Shown here: positions 8,131 through 16,418 of the stretch, piece after piece
Layout of the letters: each line of letters opens with the position of its first letter
Numbering within the stretch: the stretch's first letter is position 1
Assembly (NCBI GenBank): GCA_964556755.1
Contig: CAZKXI010000004.1
Span: 124,001-188,000 of the forward strand
DNA: 64,000 bases
Direction: 5' to 3'
Origin: UBA4085 sp964556755
GTDB taxonomy: Bacteria; Acidobacteriota; Aminicenantia; Aminicenantales; UBA4085
Program-made: the position numbers and the translations under genes
The notes under the pieces: model-generated
Databases searched by the model: none
What the model was told of the DNA's origin: nothing
Seen by the model: only the letters and a program-made list of their open reading frames with translations

Positions 8131-8642
8131 CAGGGCTTTTTCTTGCTCTCGGGCTTGCGGAACTTCTTGCGGATCAGGCTCCGCTTGAGAGGCGACAGGT
8201 AGTCGACGAAGAGCTTGCCGTCAAGGTGGTCGATCTCGTGGCAGAAAGCCCGGGCCAGGAGGTCCTCAGCCTCGATCGCGACCTCCTTGCCCTCGGTGTT
8301 GAGGCCCTTGACCGTGATCTTCTGCGGCCGGGCCACCTTCTCGTAGACCTCGGGCACCGAGAGGCAGCCCTCCTCGCGGACGCACTTGCCTTCGCGGCGG
8401 ACGATCTCCGGATTGATCAGGGCGTAGAGGGCGTCCGGGTCCTCGTTGACGCTCAGGTCGACCGTGATGACCCGCCGGGGGACGCCGACCTGGGGGGCGG
8501 AGAGGCCGATGCCGGGGGCCTTGTGCATGGTCTCGATCATGTCGCGGACCAAGGCCAGGATGTCGGCGTCGATCTCGGCCACCGGGGCGGACTTCTCCGC
8601 CAGGGCCGGATCGCCGAGCTTGAGGATCGTACGCTTCGCCAC
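8130..8642 (-). CDS. def: Peptide deformylase
   Basis: Removes the N-formyl group from nascent proteins. All three metal-site motifs are present: GIGLSAPQVG, EGCLS (C93) and HEIDH (H135, E136, H139). I chose the GTG at 8642: it gives VAKRTILKLGDPAL, the usual seven-residue lead-in, a normal length of 170 aa, and a purine-rich GAGAGAAGAG site just upstream. The in-frame ATG at 8663 has no ribosome site and overlaps a likely -10 box (TAAAAT, 8667-8662). The C-terminus ends in a basic tail (RKKFRKPESKKKP). Upstream lies the candidate RNA and its T-run. Confidence 0.95.
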   Translation of the reverse strand: MAKRTILKLGDPALAEKSAPVAEIDADILALVRDMIETMHKAPGIGLSAPQVGVPRRVITVDLSVNEDPDALYALINPEIVRREGKCVREEGCLSVPEVYEKVARPQKITVKGLNTEGKEVAIEAEDLLARAFCHEIDHLDGKLFVDYLSPLKRSLIRKKFRKPESKKKP

Positions 8643-8681
8643 GGGCTCTTCTCTCGGCGCCATTTTAGCCGTTCCCGGGAT

Positions 8682-8946
8682 AAAAAAAAAGGCTCTTCGC
8701 CCATTTCTGGGAAGGCAAAGCGGTTCCGGGTACACCGTCGGGGGCTACGGAGCCATAGGCCGTGATCGGATTGTGATGAATCAACTGCCTCGGGGGGATA
8801 TAACGGCCTATGGTCGGCCAACGGCGGAGAAGCGCCGGTTGAGCCCGTGTCGACCGCGACTGGATGGAAAGCGACCAACCCTATCGTGCCAGGACTCCAT
8901 GGCCCGATAGGAACACCGGTGCAGGCTCAACCAAGCAGCCGTGGTT
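8682..8946 (-). ncRNA. Candidate structured RNA between the OPT transporter gene and def
   Basis: The only gene-free stretch over 300 bp in the window (8643-9036) holds several paired segments: an 11-bp perfect stem (8753-8763 with 8803-8813), a 9-bp stem (8837-8845 with 8924-8932) enclosing a 7-bp stem (8880-8886 with 8905-8911), and a further hairpin (8700-8703 with 8708-8711). On the minus strand the series ends in GAGCC followed by nine T residues (8690-8682), like an intrinsic terminator, just before the def promoter. No SRP, tmRNA, RNase P or common riboswitch consensus was recognised. It could be a 6S-like RNA, another small RNA or a def leader. The strand is inferred from the T-run. 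Confidence 0.4.
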
Positions 8947-8985
8947 GATACCCGGAAACGCCCTTCCCGGAATGAGGCGAAGAAC

Positions 8986-9020
8986 AAAAAAAAAGGGCGG
9001 CGCCCGGAGGCGCCGCCCTT
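8986..9020 (-). terminator. Intrinsic terminator of the OPT transporter gene
   Basis: A perfect 12-bp stem (8993-9004 with 9009-9020) with a four-base loop is followed on the minus strand by a run of nine T residues (8994-8986), 17 bases after the stop codon of the transporter. Confidence 0.93.
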
Positions 9021-9036
9021 GACGGGACGGAGGGGA

Positions 9037-11061
9037 TCAGATGACCGCGGACGGCGGCGGCGGCTCGTCGGCGGCCCCGGCGTTCTTGACCGGGACGGCG
9101 ATGAGGTACCAGCCCATCAAGGCCAGGACGATCAGGCCGAGCCAGTACGGCGGGGCCTTGAAGATGGACGGGATGTCGAAGCCGATGATGTTCTGGAGGA
9201 AGAGGAACTTCCACAGGGCCCGCAGCAGCCCGGTCAGGCCCTCGCCGGCGATCAGTCCGGCGGCCAGGAGGACGCCGACGTTGGTGGCCCGGGCGGACTG
9301 GGCGGCGTTGAACTTGCGCTTGGCCATGGACTTGTCGACCAGGGCCTTGATCATGCCGCCGACGAAGATGGCGAAGGTCGTCTCCAGGGGCAGGTACATG
9401 CCGACCGCGACCAGCATGGGCGACTTGACCTGGATGAGGATGAAGGCGAAGCCCATCAGCATGCCGACGATCACCAGCGGCCAGGCCATCTCGCCGCCGA
9501 CGATGCCCTGCGACAGGGCGGCCATCAGCCCGGCCTGGGGCGCCGGCAGCTCCTTGCTGCCGAAGGTGAAGGCGCCGTGCAGGAGCATCAGCGGGAAGTA
9601 CATGACCAGCGAGGCCACCAGGACGCCGAAGATATTGCCGACTTCCATCTTCCAGGGGGTGCCCCCGAGGATGTGTCCGACCTTGAGGTCCTGCAGCATC
9701 TCGCCGGCCACGGCCGAGGAGACGCAGACGACGGCGGCCACGCCCAGGACGGCGGCGACGCCGGTCGTGCCCGTGGCCCCGATCAGGACCATCAGCAGGG
9801 CGGCCAGGATGAGGGTGGAGAGGGTCAGGCCCGAGATGGGGTTGTTGGAGGAGCCGATCGTCCCGACCAGGTTGCCGGACACGGCGGCGAAGAAGAAGCC
9901 GGCCACGGCCATAACCGCGGCGGCCAGGAGAGCCGAGCCGAACGTCTTCGAGAAGGACTGGTAGATGAAGACCATGAGGACGAAGGTCAGGGCCATGAGG
10001 ATCATGACCACCTTCATGTCCAGGTCCTTCTCCTGCCGGGAGACGACCTGCCCCTGGCCGGCGGCCTTCTTGACGTCGCTGATCGAGCGCTTGAGACCGG
10101 CGCCCAGGTTCTTTCGCATCTTGAAGAGGGTGAAGCCGGCTCCGACGAGCATGCCGCCGACCGCGATCGGGCGGATGATGAACTTCCAGACGTTGGTGAC
10201 CATGTCGACCCACTTGATGTCGGCCGCGGCCACGCCCGGTCCGTAGAACAGGGGTACCAGCTGGGGGCCGAGGAAGAACATCAGCAGGGGCGCGAAGAGG
10301 CCCCAGGCCAGCAGGCCGCCGGCGAAGTTCAGGGAGGCCAGCCGCGGCCCGATGATGTAGCCGACGCCGATGTAGGCCGGGAAGATGCCCGGTCCGGAGA
10401 CGGCCACGGTGCCGCCGGCCCCGATCGTCGGGTCGGTCTTGCCGGCGCCCAGCCGGACGAAGCTGGCCCCGATCTTGCCGACCTTGATGATGAAGTCCTT
10501 GCTGGCGGCGAAGAGCTGGACGACGCCGAGCGAATAGATCAGCGCCCCCACGCCCATAGCCTGAAAGAGGTGGCGGGAGCCCTGGCTGCCCTTCTGCCCG
10601 GCCTTGTGGATCTCGGCCGCGGCGACCGACTCGGGGAAGACCAGGTCCGGGTCCGTGACCATGACCCGGCGCAGGAAGGTCACGAAGAGGATGCCCAGCA
10701 GGCCGCCGACGAACATCAGGGCCGTGCACTTGAGGTAGGAGCCGAAGCTGCCGAAGTCGGTCCAGGCCCCGGCGATGACGAAGGCCGGGATGGTGAAGAT
10801 GGCCCCGGCGGCGATCGACTCGCCGACGGAGCCGATGGTCCGGGCCATGTTCTCTTCCAGGATCGAGCCCTTCATCAGCTTCAGGACGGCCATGCCGATG
10901 ACGGCGGCCGGGTAGGTGGCGGCGATGGTCATGCCGGCCCGCAGGCCGAGGTAGGCGTTGGCCGCGCCCAGGATGACGGTCATGAGCACGCCGAGGACGA
11001 CGGCCCGAAGGGTGAACTCCTTCATGGACGCCTTCTCGGGAATGTAGGGCTGTTGGCTCAT
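9037..11061 (-). CDS. OPT-family oligopeptide transporter
   Basis: A 674-aa polytopic inner-membrane protein of the oligopeptide transporter (OPT) family, probably a proton-driven importer of small peptides or metal-peptide complexes. Sequence shows about 14-16 hydrophobic segments. The family's N-terminal signature is present (LGAANAYLGLRAGMTIAATYPAAVIG-like, from about residue 33), followed by FPESVAAAEIHKAGQ, conserved in bacterial OPT proteins. The ATG at 11061 has AGGAG eight bases upstream. The gene is monocistronic: a consensus promoter lies upstream (11091-11119) and a strong terminator downstream. Its substrate cannot be decided here. With CstA further along, it fits a peptide- or amino-acid-using metabolism. 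Confidence 0.9.
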   Translation of the reverse strand: MSQQPYIPEKASMKEFTLRAVVLGVLMTVILGAANAYLGLRAGMTIAATYPAAVIGMAVLKLMKGSILEENMARTIGSVGESIAAGAIFTIPAFVIAGAWTDFGSFGSYLKCTALMFVGGLLGILFVTFLRRVMVTDPDLVFPESVAAAEIHKAGQKGSQGSRHLFQAMGVGALIYSLGVVQLFAASKDFIIKVGKIGASFVRLGAGKTDPTIGAGGTVAVSGPGIFPAYIGVGYIIGPRLASLNFAGGLLAWGLFAPLLMFFLGPQLVPLFYGPGVAAADIKWVDMVTNVWKFIIRPIAVGGMLVGAGFTLFKMRKNLGAGLKRSISDVKKAAGQGQVVSRQEKDLDMKVVMILMALTFVLMVFIYQSFSKTFGSALLAAAVMAVAGFFFAAVSGNLVGTIGSSNNPISGLTLSTLILAALLMVLIGATGTTGVAAVLGVAAVVCVSSAVAGEMLQDLKVGHILGGTPWKMEVGNIFGVLVASLVMYFPLMLLHGAFTFGSKELPAPQAGLMAALSQGIVGGEMAWPLVIVGMLMGFAFILIQVKSPMLVAVGMYLPLETTFAIFVGGMIKALVDKSMAKRKFNAAQSARATNVGVLLAAGLIAGEGLTGLLRALWKFLFLQNIIGFDIPSIFKAPPYWLGLIVLALMGWYLIAVPVKNAGAADEPPPPSAVI

Positions 11062-11090
11062 GCGGCGACTCCTTGCGGGAAGATACGCCC

Positions 11091-11119
11091 CTTATAGCCC
11101 AGGACCGCGGGGGAGTCAA
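11091..11119 (-). promoter_or_regulatory. OPT transporter promoter, TTGACT-17-TATAAG
   Basis: On the minus strand, TTGACT (11119-11114) and TATAAG (11096-11091) are 17 bp apart; the start is predicted near 11084 with an AGGAG site in the short leader. Confidence 0.75.
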
Positions 11120-11147
11120 GAATCCGCGGCCCGCGGCCGGCCGCGAT

Positions 11148-11176
11148 TTGCCCCCGGGCCGGAAATGTGCTAAAAG
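11148..11176 (+). promoter_or_regulatory. mreB operon promoter, TTGCCC-17-TAAAAG with TG extension
   Basis: TTGCCC (11148-11153), a 17-bp spacer and TAAAAG (11171-11176), preceded by TGC, an extended -10 feature. The predicted start near 11183 leaves about 14 bases with a TAAGGA ribosome site. It is divergent from the OPT promoter. Confidence 0.5.
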
Positions 11177-11196
11177 AGGTCACCTAAGGAAGCACC

Positions 11197-12228
11197 ATGA
11201 GCGTAGTCCGCTGGTTCAAGAACCGACTGTTCTGCGACCTGGCCATCGACCTCGGGACGGCCAACACCCTCGTCTACCTGAAGGGCAAGGGGATCATCAT
11301 CCAGGAGCCGTCCATCGTCGTCGTCAACAAGCAATCGGGCAAGGTCGAGGCCGTCGGCGGCCGGGCCAAGGACATGCTGGGCAAGACCCCGACCAACGTC
11401 CTGGCCATCAAGCCGATGCAGGACGGCGTCATCGCCGACTTCGAGATCGCCGAGAAGATGCTCGACTTCTTCATCAAGAAGGCGACCAACAACAAGGGCT
11501 TCCTGCTGCGGCCGCGGATCGTCATCGGCATCCCGACCGGGATCACCCAGGTCGAGCGGCGGGCCGTCAAGGACGTGGCCATGCGGGCCAAGGCGACGGA
11601 GGTCTACCTGGTCGAGCAGCCCATGGCCGCGGCCGTCGGGGCCGACCTGCCGATCTCCGAGCCGACCGGCAACATGGTCGTCGACATCGGCGGCGGCACG
11701 ACCGATATCGCCGTCATCTCCCTGGACGGCGTCGTCTTCAACCACTCCATCCGCACGGCCGGCAACGAGATGGACGAGGCCATCATCGGCTACCTGAAGA
11801 AGAAGTACAACCTGCTCATAGGCGAGCGCTCGGCCGAGCTGCTCAAGATGCAGATCGGCTCGGCCTACCCCTTGGACGAGCCGATGACCATGGAGATCAA
11901 GGGGCGCGATCTCCGCGAAGGCATTCCCAAGACCATCGTCATCGACGACCAGGAGATCCGCGAGGCTCTCGAAGAGGTGGTGGCCCTGATCGTCAGCGCC
12001 ATCCGCATCGCCCTGGAGAAGACCCCGCCGGAGCTGTCGGCCGACATCATCGATCGAGGCATCATCTTGACCGGCGGCGGATCGCTGCTGAAGAACCTGG
12101 ACAAGCGGATCCGCGAGGAGACGCAGCTGCCGGTCTTCATCACCGAGGATCCCCTGACCACCGTCGTCCTGGGCGCCGGCAAGATGCTGGACGACATGGA
12201 GCTGCTGAAGAAGGTCTCCATCCCTTGA
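11197..12228 (+). CDS. mreB: Rod-shape actin homologue MreB
   Basis: Cytoskeletal ATPase that forms membrane-bound filaments directing lateral wall synthesis. The 343-aa protein has the actin-fold phosphate loops AIDLGTANTLVY (phosphate 1) and VVDIGGGTTDIAVIS (phosphate 2), and ILTGGGSLLKNLDKRI for the adenosine site. An amphipathic N-terminus (VVRWFKNRLF) is suited to membrane binding. Length and motifs match the family throughout. It is first in the operon mreB-mreC-mreD-mrdA-rodA, 19 bases before mreC. Confidence 0.98.
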   Translation: MSVVRWFKNRLFCDLAIDLGTANTLVYLKGKGIIIQEPSIVVVNKQSGKVEAVGGRAKDMLGKTPTNVLAIKPMQDGVIADFEIAEKMLDFFIKKATNNKGFLLRPRIVIGIPTGITQVERRAVKDVAMRAKATEVYLVEQPMAAAVGADLPISEPTGNMVVDIGGGTTDIAVISLDGVVFNHSIRTAGNEMDEAIIGYLKKKYNLLIGERSAELLKMQIGSAYPLDEPMTMEIKGRDLREGIPKTIVIDDQEIREALEEVVALIVSAIRIALEKTPPELSADIIDRGIILTGGGSLLKNLDKRIREETQLPVFITEDPLTTVVLGAGKMLDDMELLKKVSIP

Positions 12229-12247
12229 TCCGTCGGGAAGCGGAAGC

Positions 12248-13087
12248 ATGCCCCTGGCCCGGCCCGAACGCAGGAAGCTCCTGGTGGTGGGCGGCCTGCT
12301 GGTCGCCCAGCTGCTGATCATCTCCCTCCAGGTCCCCCTGGGCCAGGCGCCCAGCCTCTTCGAGCGGGTCGCCTTCTTCGCCCTGGCCCCCCTCGAGGGC
12401 CTGTTCAACGGGGCCTTCGGCCTGGTCCGCGGCGCCTGGGACCGGTATCTCTACCTGCGGGACGTCGAGGCCCAGAACCTGGCCCTGCGGCGGGAAGCCT
12501 TCCGCCTCCGCCAGGAGAACATGATCCTCGGCCGGGGCTTGGGCCGCCTGCAGGACCGGGAGGCCGCCGCGGCCTTCCTGGCCGGCGTCCATGGCGCGTT
12601 CCTCCTGGCCTCGGCCATCGGCGTGGACGCGGCTGACGCCCGCCGCTCGATCGTCATCGATCGCGGCTCCTCCGACGGCCTGCGGCCGAACCTGCCGGTC
12701 GTCGACGCCCGGGGGCGCCTGGTCGGCCGGGTCGTCAAGCCGCTGGCCCCGCGCCAGGCCACGGTCGAGCTCCTGACCAACGAAGCCTTCCGGGCCGGCG
12801 TCATCTCGGCCAAGAACAAGGTCGTCGGAGTCCTGACGGGCGACGAGAGCCGGGGCGGATGTCGGCTGAAGTACATCCTGTCCTCCAACGACGCGGTGGA
12901 GGAGGGCGAGGAGCTGGTGACCTCGGGCTATGACAAGGTCTTCCCGGCCGGCATCCCGGTTGGCCGGATCGTCGCCGTGCGCAAGGAAGCCGCCTTGTTC
13001 AAGGCCATCGAGGTCCGTCCCTTCTTCGAGATCCGGGAGCTCAAGACCCTGGCCGTGCTGCTGGCCCCGGCGGGGGAGCGGCCGTGA
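12248..13087 (+). CDS. mreC: Rod-shape protein MreC
   Basis: Inner-membrane scaffold that links MreB to PBP2 and activates wall synthesis. The 279 aa show a short basic N-terminus, one transmembrane helix (about residues 9-28), a coiled coil (about 65-105, LYLRDVEAQNLALRREAFRL) and the two beta-barrel domains, with SSDGLRPNLPVV and GYDKVFPAGIPVGRI, both typical of MreC. Start ATG follows mreB closely. The stop overlaps the mreD start by four bases (GTGA). Confidence 0.94.
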   Translation: MPLARPERRKLLVVGGLLVAQLLIISLQVPLGQAPSLFERVAFFALAPLEGLFNGAFGLVRGAWDRYLYLRDVEAQNLALRREAFRLRQENMILGRGLGRLQDREAAAAFLAGVHGAFLLASAIGVDAADARRSIVIDRGSSDGLRPNLPVVDARGRLVGRVVKPLAPRQATVELLTNEAFRAGVISAKNKVVGVLTGDESRGGCRLKYILSSNDAVEEGEELVTSGYDKVFPAGIPVGRIVAVRKEAALFKAIEVRPFFEIRELKTLAVLLAPAGERP

Positions 13088-13566
13088 GAGACGTCCTGCA
13101 CGGCGGCCTGACCCTGGCGGCGGCTTTCCTCGTCCACGCCCTCCTGGGGCGCTTCCTGACCGCCAGCCTGCTGGGCCTGGACTGCTTCCTGATCGCGGTC
13201 CTTCTCTTCGCCGTCGTCAAGGGAGATCTGGCCGGGGCTATCATGGGCGCAGCGGCCGGCCTCTTTGCCGACGCCTTCTCGATCGGCGTCTTCGGCATCT
13301 CCGGCGCCGCCTATATTCCGGCCGGCTTTCTGGCCGGCTGGATCTCTCGCCGGATCAACGTCCTCGGCTTCCTGCGCTCTTTCCTCTTCCTGACGGCTAT
13401 GGCGGCCGTAGCCGTGGCCGGCCGGGCGCTGCTGGCCGCCGCCGTCCTTGGCGAAGCGATCCCTTGGCGCCGCGGGCTCCTCCTCCTCCGGCCGGCGGCC
13501 GCCGGCCTGGCCGGGGCGGCCGCCTTCGCCCTGTTCCGCCGCTTCCGGAGGCCCCGTGTACGGTGA
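13084..13566 (+). CDS. mreD: Rod-shape protein MreD
   Basis: Small polytopic membrane partner of MreC in the elongasome. The 160 aa are almost entirely hydrophobic with five or six predicted helices, and include the AGLFADAFSIGVFGIS segment resembling the family's conserved D-x-hydrophobic-G-LG motif. Sequence conservation in MreD is low, so the call rests on size, topology and its place between mreC and mrdA. It starts with GTG overlapping the mreC stop and ends 11 bases inside mrdA. Confidence 0.88.
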   Translation: MRDVLHGGLTLAAAFLVHALLGRFLTASLLGLDCFLIAVLLFAVVKGDLAGAIMGAAAGLFADAFSIGVFGISGAAYIPAGFLAGWISRRINVLGFLRSFLFLTAMAAVAVAGRALLAAAVLGEAIPWRRGLLLLRPAAAGLAGAAAFALFRRFRRPRVR

Positions 13567-15358
13567 CAAGATCTACGAGGATCTCAGCCTGCTTCAGAAG
13601 CGGGCCATGCGGATCTGGGCCGTCGTCCTGGCCGCCTTTCTGGCGCTCCTCTTCTCCTACTGGAAGATCCAAGTCCTCGACAACGTCAGCTACCGGGCCC
13701 GGGCCGAGGCCAATCGGACCCGCGCCGTCGCCGTCCCGGCGCCTCGCGGGATCCTGACCGATCGCAGCGGCAAGATCATCCTGGCCGACAACCGGGCGTC
13801 CTTCAAGGCCTCCCTCATCCGCGAGAACACCAAGGATTTGGAGGCTTCCATCGTCGAGGCCGCCCGGCTGCTGTCGCTGGAGCCGGCGGTCATCCGGGAG
13901 CGGATCGCCAAGTACGCCGGCGAGCCGGCTTTCCGGCCCATCGTCGTCAAGGACGACCTGAGCATGGAGGAAGTCGCCCAGATCGAGGCCCGCGAGGGCG
14001 AGAGGCCGGAGCTGATCGTCGAGAGCGAGCCCAAGCGGACCTATCCCTTCGGCGACCTGGCCGCTCATGCCCTCGGCTACCTCCAGGAGCTGACCCCCGA
14101 GGAGCTGGCCGGAGCGTACAATGGCCGCCGGCCGGGCGACATGGCCGGCAAGACCGGCATCGAGGCCGCCTACGACGCGGCGCTGACGGGCCGGGACGGA
14201 CAGGTGGTCGAGGTCGTCGACAGCCAGGGCCGCAAGCAGAGCGAGCTGGTCTCGGCTGCGCCCCAGGCCGGCCCGCGGCTGCGGCTGAGCCTCGACTACG
14301 ATCTCCAGGCCAAGGCTCAGGAGCTTCTCAAGGACAAGGAAGGCGCCATCGTCGCCTTGTCGCCCAAGACGGGCGAGGTCCTGACCCTGGCCAGCTTCCC
14401 GACCTTCGATCCCAACAAGTTCATCAACCGCTTCACCCCGGAGGAGTGGACCGGGCTGGCCGGGAGCCCCGACCGGCCTCTCCTCAACCGGGCCATGCAG
14501 GGCCTCTACTCCCCGGGCTCGACGTTCAAGATGGTCATGGCCCTGGCCGGGCTGAAGGAGAAGGTCATCGGTCCCGGGACCCAGTACTTCTGCGGCGGCG
14601 AGACGGAGATCTACGGCAACGTCTTCCACTGCCTGGGGGCCCACGGCTCGCTGGCCCTGGCCGACGCCCTCCGCTTCTCCTGCAACATCTACTTCTACAA
14701 CGTCGGGCGCCAGCTGGGCATCGAGGCGATCGCCGCCGACGCGGAATTGATGGGCTTGGGCCGCAAGACGGGCCTGGACATCCCGGGCGAGAAGGAAGGC
14801 CTGGTCCCCAGCCCCGAGTGGAAGAAGCGGACCCGCAAAGCGGCCTGGTACGCCGGCGAGACGATCTCGGTGGCGATCGGGCAGGGGCCCCTCCAAGTCA
14901 CGCCCCTGCAGATGGCCTCGGTCACCGCCCTGATCGCCAACCGCGGCCGCTCGATCCGGCCGCACCTGGCCCTGGACGGCCCGGCAGCGGCGCCGGACGC
15001 CGTGCCCGGCCTGGACCCGGCCATGGTCGAGGCCGTCGTCGAAGGCATGTGGCGCTCGGTCAATGCCGAAGGCACCGGCCGGGGGGCCCGGATCGAGGGC
15101 TTCGACGTCTGCGCCAAGACCGGTTCGACTCAGACCGTCAGCGCCGAGACGGCCGAGCGGATCAGCCCCTCGGCCCGCCAGCGCAAGACGCACTCCTGGT
15201 TCACCGGCTTCGCGCCGCGCCGCGATCCGGAGATCGTCGTCACCGTCCTGATCGAATACGGCGGGCACGGCGGCGCGGCCGCCGCACCGGTGGCCCGCGA
15301 GCTCTTCGACCTCTACAAGGCCAAGCATGCTGGACCGAATCCAACTCCGGGAGATTGA
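13556..15358 (+). CDS. mrdA: Penicillin-binding protein 2 (elongasome transpeptidase)
   Basis: Class B transpeptidase that cross-links peptidoglycan during rod elongation, partner of RodA. The 600 aa contain an N-terminal membrane anchor (about residues 17-37), the pedestal domain and the catalytic domain with S322xxK325 (SPGSTFK), S375-C-N377 and K521-T-G, all intact. The GTG at 13556 is chosen because it gives a normal cytoplasmic tail and has GGAGG five bases upstream; the frame is open further upstream to 13448, but that region is inside mreD. It overlaps mreD by 11 bases and rodA by 32 bases. Confidence 0.96.
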   Translation: MYGDKIYEDLSLLQKRAMRIWAVVLAAFLALLFSYWKIQVLDNVSYRARAEANRTRAVAVPAPRGILTDRSGKIILADNRASFKASLIRENTKDLEASIVEAARLLSLEPAVIRERIAKYAGEPAFRPIVVKDDLSMEEVAQIEAREGERPELIVESEPKRTYPFGDLAAHALGYLQELTPEELAGAYNGRRPGDMAGKTGIEAAYDAALTGRDGQVVEVVDSQGRKQSELVSAAPQAGPRLRLSLDYDLQAKAQELLKDKEGAIVALSPKTGEVLTLASFPTFDPNKFINRFTPEEWTGLAGSPDRPLLNRAMQGLYSPGSTFKMVMALAGLKEKVIGPGTQYFCGGETEIYGNVFHCLGAHGSLALADALRFSCNIYFYNVGRQLGIEAIAADAELMGLGRKTGLDIPGEKEGLVPSPEWKKRTRKAAWYAGETISVAIGQGPLQVTPLQMASVTALIANRGRSIRPHLALDGPAAAPDAVPGLDPAMVEAVVEGMWRSVNAEGTGRGARIEGFDVCAKTGSTQTVSAETAERISPSARQRKTHSWFTGFAPRRDPEIVVTVLIEYGGHGGAAAAPVARELFDLYKAKHAGPNPTPGD

Positions 15359-16418
15359 CTGGATCCTGATCGGGCTGGCTCTGGCCAATGCCCTGATCGG
15401 ACTGCTGCTGATCTTCAGCGCCTCCCACCTGTCGCCCGGGCAGCCGGTCCTCAAGCAGGCTCTCTGGCTGCTCATCTCCCTGGCCGCATTCTTCCTGGTC
15501 CTGGCCTTCGACTATAAGCTGCTGATGATCCTGGCGCCCTACGCGCTGGGCCTCCTGATGATCGTCCTGACGCTCCTGCTCGTCCTGGGCCGGGCCCGGG
15601 CCGGGGCCCGCAGCTGGATCGGCCTGGCCTCCCTGGGCGGCCAGCCGTCGGAGTTCGTGAAGATCTTCCTGCTGCTCATCCTGGCGCGCATCTTCGCCGA
15701 CTACCGGCGGGTCCACGTCGGACTGGGCGCCTTCGCCCTCAGCGCGGCCGTGGCCCTTCCCCCCGTGGTTCTGGTGGCCCTGCAGCCGGACTTGGGCACG
15801 GCCATGAGCCTCCTGCCGATCTGGTTCGGCTGCCTGGCCCTGGCCGGGCTGAACCGCCGGACCCTGGTCCTCCTGCTGATCGCCGCCCTCCTGGTCGGCG
15901 TCCTGGGCTGGGGCTTCCTGCTCAAGGACTACCAGAAGGAGCGGCTGAAGATCGTCTTCAATCCGTCCCTCGATCCACGCGGAGCCGGGTATCACGTCCT
16001 GCAGTCCAAGATCGCCATCGGCTCCGGGGGCTGGCTGGGCAAGGGCTTCCTGCGCGGCAGCCAGAGCCAGCTCCGCTTTTTGCCGGCCCGCCACACCGAC
16101 TTCGTCTTCTCCGTCCTGGGGGAGGAGTTCGGCTTCGTCGGGGTGGCGGCGGTCCTGGGCCTCTATTTCGCCATGCTCCTGAGGATCTTCCGGGCCGTCG
16201 GCAAGACCCGCGATCGAGCCGGTCTCTACATCGTCTTCATGGTCGGCTGCATGATCAGCGTCCCCTTCCTGGTCAACGTCTTCATGATCATCGGGCTGTT
16301 CCCGATCACCGGCATCCCCATCCCTCTGCTGAGCTACGGAGGATCCTCGATCCTCTCGACGTTCCTGGCCTTGGGGCTCGTCGTCAACGTCAAGATGCGG
16401 CGCTTCGCCAATGTCTGA
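15327..16418 (+). CDS. rodA: SEDS-family peptidoglycan polymerase RodA
   Basis: Glycosyltransferase that polymerises lipid II together with PBP2. The 363 aa show about ten transmembrane segments and the SEDS hallmarks LQPDLGTAMSLLP (with the conserved aspartate), LPARHTDFVFSVLGEEFGF and ITGIPIPLLSYGGSS. Length is normal for the family. It starts 32 bases inside mrdA, and its last eight bases overlap the radical-SAM gene, so the whole cluster reads as one transcript. Confidence 0.96.
   Translation: MLDRIQLREIDWILIGLALANALIGLLLIFSASHLSPGQPVLKQALWLLISLAAFFLVLAFDYKLLMILAPYALGLLMIVLTLLLVLGRARAGARSWIGLASLGGQPSEFVKIFLLLILARIFADYRRVHVGLGAFALSAAVALPPVVLVALQPDLGTAMSLLPIWFGCLALAGLNRRTLVLLLIAALLVGVLGWGFLLKDYQKERLKIVFNPSLDPRGAGYHVLQSKIAIGSGGWLGKGFLRGSQSQLRFLPARHTDFVFSVLGEEFGFVGVAAVLGLYFAMLLRIFRAVGKTRDRAGLYIVFMVGCMISVPFLVNVFMIIGLFPITGIPIPLLSYGGSSILSTFLALGLVVNVKMRRFANV

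Noticed and set aside
8643..8663. ATG at 8663 as the start of def
   Set aside because: It overlaps the likely -10 box and lacks a ribosome site; the GTG at 8642 gives the family length and start.
8929..8946. SRP RNA, suggested by AGCAGCC in the plus strand
   Set aside because: The word is not preceded by the GGAAGG of the conserved apical loop and the surrounding helix does not fit.
8941..11097. 718-codon open frame on the plus strand opposite the OPT transporter gene
   Set aside because: It is a shadow of the GC-rich antisense codons: composition is Gly/Asp/Gln/Arg-rich, there are no domains, and the minus-strand gene has promoter, ribosome site and terminator.
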